Shown here piece after piece: positions 50,947 through 59,075 of a stretch of 64,000 nucleotides of DNA. Positions within the stretch are counted from its first letter, which is position 1. The number at the start of each line of letters is the position of its first letter. The notes under the pieces were generated by a model that was not told the DNA's origin, ran no database searches, and saw only the letters and a program-made list of their open reading frames with translations. A program made the position numbers and the translations under genes. Location of the stretch: assembly GCA_964384465.1 (NCBI GenBank), contig CAYLLT010000020.1, positions 1-64,000 of the forward strand, given 5' to 3'. Source of the stretch: CAYLLT01 sp964384465 (GTDB lineage: Bacteria > Planctomycetota > Phycisphaerae > UBA1845 > PWPN01).

Positions 50947-51663
50947 TTGGCATCGGACGGAGGTGTCGCGATTTCTCCGCTGGGACAGGCCCTGAACTCT
51001 GATTCAGTCATTGTGCGCCGAGTCAATATCGGGTGCGGCCGCACGCCCACGCCGGGCTGGATCAACATCGATAATTCGCCGAGCGTTCTGCTGGCTCATG
51101 ATCCAATCCTCGCCGGCGGCCTCAAGGCGCTCGGGCTCCTCCGCCATGAGAGCAGGAAGTTTATACAAATGGTCCGCGAGGTCCGCATCCGCTGGGGCAG
51201 CGGCAACCGGCTCTCGATGCTGGCCGACAACACGGTGGAGGTGGTTTACTCTTCGCACATGATGCAGCAGCTCGATCGCGATGGGGTCAAGGCGTTCCTG
51301 GCGGAGATCCGGCGCGTGCTGGTGCCGGGCGGGATCGTCCGGCTGACCATGCCGGACCTGGAGTTGATGATCCAGAATTACATGCGCGATCGGGATGCCG
51401 ACCGGCTGGTGGCGATGACGAGCCTGTCGATGCGGAAGCCGAAGAACTTTTTGCAGCGGATTCAGTGGATTCTCTTCGGCGTGAGGAACACCAGTTTGTG
51501 GCATTATGACGGCAAATCGCTCTGCAAGCTGCTCGAGGCGAACGGCTTCCGCGATCCCTGCGTGCTTCCGCCGAACGAGACCACGATCCCCGATCCCGGT
51601 CCGCTGGACCTGGCGGAGCGTTCGCACGAGAGTGTTTACGTCGAAGCGCGGAAAGCGTGTTAG
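50947..51663 (+). CDS. SAM-dependent methyltransferase (class I)
   Basis: 238 residues in the frame from TTG 50947. The SAM-binding motif RVNIGCGRTPTPGWINIDN, an acidic residue after it, and the later pair VYSSHMMQQLDRDGVKAFL and EIRRVLVPGGIVRLTMPDLE define a class I methyltransferase of the kind found with cell-surface polysaccharide genes. The start is unsettled: GGAGG at about 50957 suits no standard start codon, and GTG 51013 would begin right at RRVNIGCG. Acceptor unknown. Confidence 0.8.
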   Translation: MASDGGVAISPLGQALNSDSVIVRRVNIGCGRTPTPGWINIDNSPSVLLAHDPILAGGLKALGLLRHESRKFIQMVREVRIRWGSGNRLSMLADNTVEVVYSSHMMQQLDRDGVKAFLAEIRRVLVPGGIVRLTMPDLELMIQNYMRDRDADRLVAMTSLSMRKPKNFLQRIQWILFGVRNTSLWHYDGKSLCKLLEANGFRDPCVLPPNETTIPDPGPLDLAERSHESVYVEARKAC

Positions 51664-51720
51664 AAAAAACCCCGTCGCCAACAAACCCGTCACTGGCGCT
51701 TCAGGCTCTGACCATGTCGA

Positions 51721-52119
51721 TCAATCGGGGATGCATTTCACCAGCATCTGCCGTTGCCGCGGGCCGTCGAACTCGCAGAAGTAGATGCCCTGCCAGGTGC
51801 CGAGCACCAGTCGCGCATTTTCGACGAACACGGTAACCGACGAGCCCATCATCGAGGCTTTGATGTGCGAATCGGTGTTGCCCTCGGCGTGGCGGTAGGC
51901 GGACTCGTGCTTGGGCACGAGTTGCTCGAGCTTCCACAACACGTCGTGCACGACGTCCGGGTCGGCGTTCTCCTGGATGGTGATGCCGGCCGTGGTGTGC
52001 GGGACGTAACAGATGACGTGGCCGTTCTTGACGCCCGCCTGGCGGACGACCTGCTGGACTTCCGAGGTGACATCCACCATCTGGCATCGCTGGCGGGTAG
52101 GGACTGAAAGCGTGTGCAT
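51721..52119 (-). CDS. YjbQ/UPF0047 family protein
   Basis: 132 residues. Family signatures CYVPHTTAGITIQENADPDV, ESAYRHAEGNTDSHIKASMM and LGTWQGIYFCEFDGPR are complete, including the His residues of the putative active site. E. coli YjbQ has weak thiamine-phosphate synthase activity in vitro; the true role is unsettled. Divergent from mnmA, about 100 bases apart. Confidence 0.93.
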   Translation of the reverse strand: MHTLSVPTRQRCQMVDVTSEVQQVVRQAGVKNGHVICYVPHTTAGITIQENADPDVVHDVLWKLEQLVPKHESAYRHAEGNTDSHIKASMMGSSVTVFVENARLVLGTWQGIYFCEFDGPRQRQMLVKCIPD

Positions 52120-52217
52120 GGAAATCTTCTCCGGTGTCTTTGAGTACGTGGCCGCCTTATAATTGGCGATATCGTCGGTGTTGTCGATAGTGCTGGTATT
52201 CCGGGGGTACTCGTTTG

Positions 52218-53387
52218 ATGCATGATCGTGGCAAAGTGGTCGTCGCGATGAGCGGCGGCGTGGATTCCAGCGTGGCGGCGTGCCTGCTGCACGAGCAGGG
52301 GTACGAGGTCACGGGTTTGTTCATGCGCACGGGCGTCCATGAGGCGGAAACACAGCAGGAAGAATTGCGGATTGCGGATTGCGGATTGCGGAATAAAGGA
52401 TCGCATGCGGACACCCAATCCGAAATTCGTAATTCGCGATCCGAAATCGCGGAACATGATCGTCATCGCGGCTGCTGTAGTGCGGCGGATGCTTCGGACG
52501 CGCGAGCGGTGGCGGGCCGGCTGGGGATTCCGTTCTTCGCGCTCAACTTCAAGGAGCAGTTCGATCGGATCATCGATTACTTCGCCGATGAGTACCGCCG
52601 CGGGCGCACGCCGAATCCGTGCGTGATGTGCAACGAGCATCTGAAGTTCGGGCGGTTGGCCGATTACGGAGCGGCGGCCGGGGCCGACTTCATCGCCACC
52701 GGGCATTATGCGCGGATCGATCAGGTTGACGGCGTGCATCGTTTGTGCCGCGGGATCGACGCGCAGAAGGATCAGTCATACGTGCTCTTCGGAGTCAACC
52801 GTGACATGCTCGCCCGCACGCTGTTTCCGATCGGCGGCATGACCAAGGGTGAGGTGCGCGGGCACGCGCGGCGGTTCGGCCTCGCGGTGAGCGACAAGCC
52901 CGATTCAGTGGACATCTGTTTCGTGCCGGACCGCGACTACGCGCGGGTGGTGCGCGAGCGGCGGCCGCAGGCGTTTGCCGAGGGTGTCGTCGTGGATGCC
53001 GACGGCAACAAAGTCGGCCGGCATGGCGGTGTGGCCAACTTCACCATCGGTCAGCGGCGCGGCCTCGGCATCGCCATGGGCCTGCCGATCTACGTCACCG
53101 GCCTCGATGCCGACACGAACACTGTCACGGTGGGAAGCAAGGACGATCTCGCATCGACCAAGTTGTCGGCGTCCGGCGTCCGCTGGCTGATCGATCCGCC
53201 CACCGGGCCGGTGCGCGCCGGCGTGAAAATCCGCTACGCCCACCGTGCGGCGCCCGCGACAGTGGAGCCTGTCGGGATTGACCGCGTCCGCGTCGAGTTC
53301 GATTCACCGCAACAGGCCATCACGCCCGGCCAAGCCGCCGTTTTCTACGATGATGATGTCGTTCTCGGCGGCGGGTGGATCGATTGA
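52218..53387 (+). CDS. mnmA: tRNA 2-thiouridine(34) synthase MnmA
   Basis: 389 residues. It transfers sulfur to U34 of tRNA-Lys, -Glu and -Gln. PP-loop VVVAMSGGVDSSVAACLLHE at the N-terminus; catalytic cysteines in NPCVMCNEHLKFG and DSVDICFVPDRDY; later YVLFGVNRDMLARTLFPIGG and FTIGQRRGLGIAMGLP. Residues about 48-78 (EELRIADCGLRNKGSHADTQ and onward) come from a simple repeat placed between GLFMRTGV and GCCSAADASDARAVA, where the family normally has a shorter loop. All catalytic parts remain in frame, so the enzyme is probably active. ATG 52218 is the second codon of the open frame. Confidence 0.93.
   Translation: MHDRGKVVVAMSGGVDSSVAACLLHEQGYEVTGLFMRTGVHEAETQQEELRIADCGLRNKGSHADTQSEIRNSRSEIAEHDRHRGCCSAADASDARAVAGRLGIPFFALNFKEQFDRIIDYFADEYRRGRTPNPCVMCNEHLKFGRLADYGAAAGADFIATGHYARIDQVDGVHRLCRGIDAQKDQSYVLFGVNRDMLARTLFPIGGMTKGEVRGHARRFGLAVSDKPDSVDICFVPDRDYARVVRERRPQAFAEGVVVDADGNKVGRHGGVANFTIGQRRGLGIAMGLPIYVTGLDADTNTVTVGSKDDLASTKLSASGVRWLIDPPTGPVRAGVKIRYAHRAAPATVEPVGIDRVRVEFDSPQQAITPGQAAVFYDDDVVLGGGWID
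52360..52453. repeat. Simple repeat inserted in mnmA
   Basis: Three to four tandem copies of GCGGATT (52362-52392) are followed, after a short unique piece, by the inverse type ATCCGAAATTCG/ATCCGAAATCG (about 52419-52453). The two halves are roughly inverted, so the insert could form a hairpin. Length keeps the frame open. Confidence 0.75.
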
Positions 53388-53411
53388 TGATTTCACCGCG
53401 GGACCGCCGAA

Positions 53412-53909
53412 TCATCCGAAGACCGGCTTGCGTCCCAGCGCCCGGCGGGCGTCGGCTACCTGGCCGGCGTGAAACATCTGATGGTTGACGGCGGCGCTGA
53501 ACACCAGTCCGATGGTGCCGAAGAAACTTTGATATTCCGGCGGCGCCTTGCTCGGCTTATCCAGATCGGCATCGCTCATCGACGCGAGCAGCTTCAACGT
53601 CGATGAGCGGACTTTCTCAAACTGAGATAGCAGTTCCGCGAACGGCGGATATTTGCCGGCGTCCGCGACCGGTTCGCTGCCCATGCCGAACAGCGGCTCC
53701 CAATGGGCCAGCGGGTTCTGTTCGCCCTGGATCATTTTCGACATCATCGACGCCTCTGAACAGGTGATGTGGCCGAGGACCCACAGCGGGTGATTGCCCC
53801 CTTTGTGTGTCGGGAAGGTCGTTGGCGCGTCTTTCATGTCGTTGACCATCAGGAGAAGCCAGTCCTTTCCCTGCTCCAGCGTTTGTCGAATGTAGTCGGT
53901 GGTCTTCAT
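53412..53909 (-). CDS. DinB family protein
   Basis: 165 residues forming the DinB four-helix bundle. The metal-binding histidines are visible in HPLWVLGHITCSEASM and NHQMFHAGQVADARRALG. DinB proteins are often small-thiol-dependent S-transferases or unknown stress proteins. It follows a TetR regulator gene by 57 bases on the same strand, so it is probably controlled by it. Confidence 0.9.
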   Translation of the reverse strand: MKTTDYIRQTLEQGKDWLLLMVNDMKDAPTTFPTHKGGNHPLWVLGHITCSEASMMSKMIQGEQNPLAHWEPLFGMGSEPVADAGKYPPFAELLSQFEKVRSSTLKLLASMSDADLDKPSKAPPEYQSFFGTIGLVFSAAVNHQMFHAGQVADARRALGRKPVFG

Positions 53910-53966
53910 GCGTCTTTCCTTTCGTGAAAAAGAGGTTGACTGTTCCGTCCAGAATCTGATTTCACT

Positions 53967-54587
53967 TTACCTATGGGTTGCCGGTCTTAACAGCAGCGTC
54001 TTGATCAACTCGATGGAGCTTTCCGTCGGCACGAGGGCGCTGCCCAGCTTGCGGCTGACCAGCGCGCCGAGCAGCGTGTTGTTGATCCACTGTGCCCAGG
54101 TGGCCGCATCGACGCGCTCGTCCACCTCACCCGCCTGCTGCGCCTGGGTGATCAGATCGCGCCACAACTCGAAAAGTTTCAACTGCATCTCCCGCACCGC
54201 GCTCTTGAGTCGCACGTCGGCGTCGGTCATTTCCGCGCACAGAGTCGCCATCAACTGACAGTTGCACCAATCCGGCTGCGCGTTCAAGGCCAGCACACCG
54301 TCGAGCAACGCCGCGAGCCGCTGACCCGGCTTGGCCAGCGTTTGCGTCGGCCCGATCCAGCGTTCGGCATATTCCGCGCGGGCCATATCGAGCACGCCCA
54401 GCGCCAAGTCCTCCTTCGACCGGAAATGGTGGTAAAAGGCACCCTTGGTCAGGCCCGTCACCGATTGGATGTCCGATAACCCGGTTCGATGGTAGCCATG
54501 CTGGCTGAACAGCCGCCGGGCGACCTGAACGATGTCCAATCGAGTGGATTGCCCGCGGGTCCAGCCTGAGCCGTTTTTAGTGTTCAC
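53967..54587 (-). CDS. TetR family transcriptional regulator
   Basis: 206 residues from GTG 54587 (GGAG 8 bases upstream); the open frame to 54740 crosses a 20-base palindromic operator and is discounted. Helix-turn-helix: RLDIVQVARRLFSQHGYHRT, then GLSDIQSVTGLTKGAFYHHF and RSKEDLALGVLD. The C-terminal ligand domain resembles the TetR_C_16/AcrR-type regulators (CNCQLMATLCAEMTDADVRL). The operator lies 24 bases before its start. Confidence 0.92.
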   Translation of the reverse strand: MNTKNGSGWTRGQSTRLDIVQVARRLFSQHGYHRTGLSDIQSVTGLTKGAFYHHFRSKEDLALGVLDMARAEYAERWIGPTQTLAKPGQRLAALLDGVLALNAQPDWCNCQLMATLCAEMTDADVRLKSAVREMQLKLFELWRDLITQAQQAGEVDERVDAATWAQWINNTLLGALVSRKLGSALVPTESSIELIKTLLLRPATHR

Positions 54588-54610
54588 AGGGGAAGCTCCA
54601 GCGGATATTC

Positions 54611-54630
54611 CATACCGTTCGGTCGGTATG
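54611..54630. promoter_or_regulatory. Probable TetR-type operator
   Basis: CATACCG (54611-54617), 6 bases, CGGTATG (54624-54630). The ATACCG...CGGTAT form is typical of sites bound by AcrR/TetR-like repressors. Position just upstream of the TetR start suggests autoregulation of the tetR-dinB pair. Confidence 0.7.
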
Positions 54631-54667
54631 ATACCCGCACGATCGGCTAACGTCCAGGGCCTGGAGA

Positions 54668-55792
54668 TCAGGCTCTGAGATCCAGTATGTCGCATCGGGG
54701 CCACGAACGGCCGGCGGCGACATATGGGCTGGTTGGCCATTCGCCTGCCGGGGAGAGGATTTCATTGCCTTCGGGGCCGACCAAAATGGTGTCTTCGCTC
54801 TTGGTGCCGGCGATCGAGGGATTCCATGCGAAGGCCTGGTTCGGGTAGACCGGCGTCGGATTATCGGGCGTAGCGCGGACTTCACGGCCGACGTAGCCGG
54901 TCGGGCCGCCCTGATGATGGTGCCGCCACTCGTCGGGGAAACCGGCATCGGCATAGGCCCGCGTGGCCGCCGCGAATACGTCGCCCAGCGTCCGGCCGGG
55001 GCGAGTGGCGGCGATCATGGCCGCATCCACCTGACAGACGGCCTGATGCCGCCGACGAAGCTCGCCTTCGATCGGGCCGAAGGAAAACAATCGCGTGCAG
55101 GAAACGATCAGCCCGTACCGTTCGCCGCAGCAGACCGCCATGCCATAGCGATTGAACTTCTTTTCAGTGGGAATAGGATGCCGAAACCGCTGCACGCGCT
55201 CATCGGCGGCGATCAGCAGGACGGGGGACCGGATGGCTCGCTCCTGCAAGTGGCCGGCGATCCGGCCGGCCAGTTCGTGCTCCGTCATACCCGGACGGGC
55301 GGTGCGGCACACCGACTCCAGACTCTCGGCGACCTCCCTGCCCAGCGTCCGATAACGTTCAATTTCGCCGGCCGTCAGCGGCCATCGGAGTCTATCGAAG
55401 TCGCCGCCGAGGGCCGTCACATGGTCAGGTAGCCCCGCAACTCGGGCGTCACAGGCACACCGGCGCGAGCCGATCGCGTCTGACCACGTCCGAACGGCAG
55501 CCCCGGCATCATGCCAGGCGAAGCTACGTATCTCGATGCCCAGCCCGGCCAGCTCTTCGGCGGCGATGCGCGGTTCCTCGATGTTGCTGGTAATGCAAAG
55601 CGTCTGCTCGGGCGTGATCAGCAGCGACGCCCCGCCCACATCGGCCGCGGTGGAAACGTGGTTAAGCCCGCCGGCGGTATACCAGGCGAAGTTGCACCGC
55701 CGCGTCAGCACGACCGCGTCAAGCGGGTGGTTTTCCAAATACTCCAGGACCGCCTGACGTTTCTGGCGGCACTCGTCGGCATGTGATTGCAT
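54668..55792 (-). CDS. M24-fold (creatinase/Xaa-Pro peptidase-like) protein without metal ligands
   Basis: 374 residues; ATG 55792 has AGGAGA 6 bases upstream. N-terminal creatinase domain (LDAVVLTRRCNFAWYTAGGL, SLLITPEQTLCITSNIEEPR) and C-terminal pita-bread domain (LTAGEIERYRTLGREVAESL, PGRTLGDVFAAATRAYADAG, HHHQGGPTGYVGREVRATP). Where metallopeptidases have D-x-G and a second D, this protein has AVCCGERYGLIVSCTRLFSF, so the dinuclear metal site is lost. It may work metal-free, as creatinase does, or be a non-peptidase hydrolase. Ends 80 bases before the TetR start. Confidence 0.8.
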   Translation of the reverse strand: MQSHADECRQKRQAVLEYLENHPLDAVVLTRRCNFAWYTAGGLNHVSTAADVGGASLLITPEQTLCITSNIEEPRIAAEELAGLGIEIRSFAWHDAGAAVRTWSDAIGSRRCACDARVAGLPDHVTALGGDFDRLRWPLTAGEIERYRTLGREVAESLESVCRTARPGMTEHELAGRIAGHLQERAIRSPVLLIAADERVQRFRHPIPTEKKFNRYGMAVCCGERYGLIVSCTRLFSFGPIEGELRRRHQAVCQVDAAMIAATRPGRTLGDVFAAATRAYADAGFPDEWRHHHQGGPTGYVGREVRATPDNPTPVYPNQAFAWNPSIAGTKSEDTILVGPEGNEILSPAGEWPTSPYVAAGRSWPRCDILDLRA

Positions 55793-56059
55793 CAAGATCT
55801 CCTGATCGCTGCGACTACCGGACCTCGATTCCCCATTCAGAGCGTATTCTAACCAGAAGTCCGCTCAGAAGGCTCGAACTGCGACGCAACCGCCGCTTGC
55901 GATGAATCGTATAAAGTAAAGAACGGCTGGGGTTTACAGGGTCAGCGGTGCCGTTATTCACAGAGCTTGCGGATTTCGCCTGATGCGGTTAAGAAACGCC
56001 CGATCGATGGGCGTGTCGCCGGCTGAATCACAACGCCAAACCGAGAGGCACAACTTCGA

Positions 56060-58009
56060 ATGATGCGCAGCAGCAAGACGCCTGCGTCGTGCGGCCTCCG
56101 CCGGCCAATCTGCCATGTGCCGCGCGCTGCGCTTTTGACGTTCCTCAGTGCCGTCGTATTCCTCGTCGCGATAGCTGCCCCCGGTCAGGCCCAGAACAAC
56201 ACTTCGACCCGGCCCGCCACCTCACCGAGCACGGGGCCCGCTGATTCGTCGCCGCTGGACCTGGTGCTGAAAATCGCCGGGGAGACGGATCCCAAAACCC
56301 GCCGCGAAGCCGCACTGGCCATCCTCAAAATGTCTGATGCGGAATCGACGCGGACGCTGCTGAAGCTTTTCGAGAGCAAGAATAACGACCCGGCCAAGCT
56401 GGCCGTCTGTGAAGCGCTCGCGGAGAGTCGATCGCAGAACGCCGAGTTCATCCCGCCGCTTTTGGCTCTGTTAGACCAGAAGGAAGCCGGGTTGCGCAAG
56501 GCCGCCGTCGCGGCGCTCGGCAACTATCGCGATCCGGTAGTTGCCGAGAAGGTCAAGGCCGCCGTTCAGCAGCACGACGCTCAATTACTGGCCGAGAACC
56601 ATGCCGCGCTGATGAAGGCGCTATACGACAGCACCGCGGATGCGGAGCGGGCCGCGCTGCTGCTGAACTGGCTCAAGCAGCCTTTGGGGCTGGAGCGATT
56701 CACCGCTTTGGAGATCGTCCAGCAGGCGCTGCGAAAAGGCGCTCCGGATGGGGCGGTGCTCGATCAGGTCCGTACGCTCCTGGCGGATTCCGATGAGGCC
56801 GTTCGGCAGAAAGCCGTGCTCGTGCTGCGGACCCGCGGTCTGCGCGAGGATGCTCCGCGCATCCGGGCCCTGCTGCGGCAGGAGCCGTCGGAACTCGTAC
56901 GCGATGCGATCTATAGCGCCCTGGGCGTCCTCGGCGATCCGGCCTCGATCCCCGTTGTGGCTGAAGGCTTGAAAGATACGTCAGAGCAGGTGGTCGTCGA
57001 AGCCGCCACCGCACTCGGGCAGTTGGGCGAACTCCAGCCCGCGCCCTCCGGCGAACTGCTGGCGACGGCGGTCCAAGCCCTGCTGGAAAGAGCGTCCGGC
57101 CCGCGGCTCGAAAACGCCAAGCTCCGCGAGCGCATCATTGACGCGATGAGCCGAATCGCCGATCCCAAGTTCCTGCCCGTCCTCGTACAGCACGCGGGCG
57201 CTGATGAGCCGGTCCCCGCGATCCGTCAGGCGGCTGTCCGCGGGTTGGGCCGGGTGAACGACGCGCAACAGGCAGCGGTGGTGATCGCTCGCTTGTCGAC
57301 AGACATCGACCCCGGCGTTCGCGAGGTGGCGGCGGAAGCGCTCGGAAGACTGGGTGTGGATGTGGGCCCTCTCAAAGCGTTGCGCGAGCGGCTGGACCCC
57401 AAGCTCGAAACTTCCGCCGCCGTGCAGGACAAGGCGTGGGAATCGTACGCTTTGATCTTCCTCAAATTGCCGGCGGCGGATCAGAAAACAGTGATGGCTT
57501 CATGGCCTGCGGCCGATCCGGGAGCTGTAACCAGGCGGATAGAACTATTGATTCATCTCGAAAAGGCGATGAGCAACAGCAAATACGATCCGCCGCGACT
57601 GACGATGCTTCGCGAGGAACTGGCGGATGCGCTGGTGGCCGCGAGCCGTCCCGCCGACGCGGCTCCGGTACTGGCCCGCGGCCTGGAGACCCTCGCCGCG
57701 GATCAATCCGCGGTCCGTCGGCGATTGACGCTCAAGCTGGTGGAAACCCAATTGAATGGCTCGACACCGGAAAAAGCGATTGCCACCGCGGCGGGGCTGG
57801 AGACGGCGGAGCTGAAGGAGGCGGTTGCCGCCCGTCTGCTGAAGTATGCCCAGGTAGCGGCGAAAAAAGATCGCGCCGCGGCCGCCGATTTCCTGACCAA
57901 GCTCAAGCAGAGCGTACCCGATCAGTTCGGCCCGCCGTGGACGACGCGTTTTGAGGAACTCCGTGTCTCGGCGAGTTCAAAACCAGCCACGGCCCCAACC
58001 GGCAAATAG
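56060..58009 (+). CDS. Secreted HEAT-repeat protein
   Basis: 649 residues; signal peptide AALLTFLSAVVFLVAIAAPG. Residues about 50-460 are consecutive HEAT-like helical pairs: LRKAAVAALGNYRDPVVAEK, DEAVRQKAVLVLRTRGLRED, ELVRDAIYSALGVLGDPASI and PGVREVAAEALGRLGVDVGP. The remainder is helical and Ala-rich (TPR-like). HEAT scaffolds bind proteins; partner unknown. The ATG at 56060 is followed by a second ATG. The 260 bases upstream show no gene. Confidence 0.82.
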   Translation: MMRSSKTPASCGLRRPICHVPRAALLTFLSAVVFLVAIAAPGQAQNNTSTRPATSPSTGPADSSPLDLVLKIAGETDPKTRREAALAILKMSDAESTRTLLKLFESKNNDPAKLAVCEALAESRSQNAEFIPPLLALLDQKEAGLRKAAVAALGNYRDPVVAEKVKAAVQQHDAQLLAENHAALMKALYDSTADAERAALLLNWLKQPLGLERFTALEIVQQALRKGAPDGAVLDQVRTLLADSDEAVRQKAVLVLRTRGLREDAPRIRALLRQEPSELVRDAIYSALGVLGDPASIPVVAEGLKDTSEQVVVEAATALGQLGELQPAPSGELLATAVQALLERASGPRLENAKLRERIIDAMSRIADPKFLPVLVQHAGADEPVPAIRQAAVRGLGRVNDAQQAAVVIARLSTDIDPGVREVAAEALGRLGVDVGPLKALRERLDPKLETSAAVQDKAWESYALIFLKLPAADQKTVMASWPAADPGAVTRRIELLIHLEKAMSNSKYDPPRLTMLREELADALVAASRPADAAPVLARGLETLAADQSAVRRRLTLKLVETQLNGSTPEKAIATAAGLETAELKEAVAARLLKYAQVAAKKDRAAAADFLTKLKQSVPDQFGPPWTTRFEELRVSASSKPATAPTGK

Positions 58010-58073
58010 AGGACGATGACCGGTCAGCGCGTGTGTTCAACGACCGACCGCCTCGCTGAATTCGCTGAACAGG

Positions 58074-59075
58074 TCAAATCATTGCCCCCTTCTCTACAAG
58101 ACTACAGGCCACCGCAATGCGTTCTGCGAGTTGCTTGAATTGCTCGTAGCACTCTGTGACTGCAGCTCCGTGGCCGCCGATCGCCCCATCCGCAGGTTTG
58201 AGAAAAAACATCGGCTTTCTCGCATCTTGGGCAAGCGGCATGAGGCTCTTGAAATGCTTGATCATGGCCAGTTGATGTTGTTCCTCAGAAAGTAACTGCT
58301 CACCAAGCACTTCGTGCACATAGGTTTCCGGAATTCGATCTGCCCATCTTTTGTAAGCTTTTACCGGGCGATTGCTGCGAACCGAGGGGTTTAGTACCAC
58401 ATATCCGATTGGATGCATATCTCCACTCGGTACGATCAGGTCGGCAGGCACCGTATTGTAGGATTTTCTCTTACTCCACCCTTCGCGCCAGTCGCGCAGC
58501 GTGGGACCGAGGTTGCGCAAACCCTGTAAAGAGAATAAGTCTGCGCCGAGTGGAATGACAACAAAATCGCTGGCGACGAGAGCGGCACGATTCATTGCTC
58601 CGATGTTCGGCCCCACATCTATGAGTGCGACATCAGCTTGACATTTCTTCCCGGCCTCGACGGCAATGCGGTAGAAAGCTGTCATGACGCGGAAAGCATC
58701 CGCTGCATCTGGTCGTATATCACTCTGGCAATCTCGCCATGCTTGTGAGAGGCGATCCTCGAACGCGCTGAGCCCCAGGTCGCCGGGGATGAGACTGAGC
58801 CCGTCCTCAAGCGATCTGGGCTGAATTGACTGGATATCACCAAGGCGTTCACTCATCTGGTCAATCGCACCAAGGATTGTGTTCGGATGAGAGCCATCAG
58901 GCCACAGCTTCTCGAGTTCGTCCTCTTCGAGAAACGCGCTGGTTAAATTCGATTGGGGATCCAGATCGATAGTAATCACCCGATGTCCCAGTTCTCGGAA
59001 CATCCACGCAAGATGATAGACGAGGGACGTTTTTCCCACACCGCCTTTGTTATTAAAAAACGTGATAGTCTTCAC
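58074..59075 (-). CDS. ParA/MinD-like ATPase
   Basis: 333 residues. Deviant Walker A motif FFNNKGGVGKTSLVYHLAWM with the signature Lys, switch region VITIDLDPQSNLTSAFL, and DVALIDVGPNIGAMNRAALV with FVVIPLGADLFSLQGLRNLG identify a ParA-family ATPase. It overlaps the stop of the AlbA_2/HATPase gene by 4 bases, and no ParB or replication gene is near, so partitioning is unlikely. The pair looks less GC-rich than the neighbours. Possible role in a conflict or stress system; that is inference. Confidence 0.88.
   Translation of the reverse strand: MKTITFFNNKGGVGKTSLVYHLAWMFRELGHRVITIDLDPQSNLTSAFLEEDELEKLWPDGSHPNTILGAIDQMSERLGDIQSIQPRSLEDGLSLIPGDLGLSAFEDRLSQAWRDCQSDIRPDAADAFRVMTAFYRIAVEAGKKCQADVALIDVGPNIGAMNRAALVASDFVVIPLGADLFSLQGLRNLGPTLRDWREGWSKRKSYNTVPADLIVPSGDMHPIGYVVLNPSVRSNRPVKAYKRWADRIPETYVHEVLGEQLLSEEQHQLAMIKHFKSLMPLAQDARKPMFFLKPADGAIGGHGAAVTECYEQFKQLAERIAVACSLVEKGAMI

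Noticed and set aside
58074..59075. ParA gene as a sign of a plasmid or chromosome origin
   Set aside because: No ParB, parS-like repeats, DnaA boxes or replication genes nearby; the gene is coupled to an AlbA_2/HATPase gene instead.
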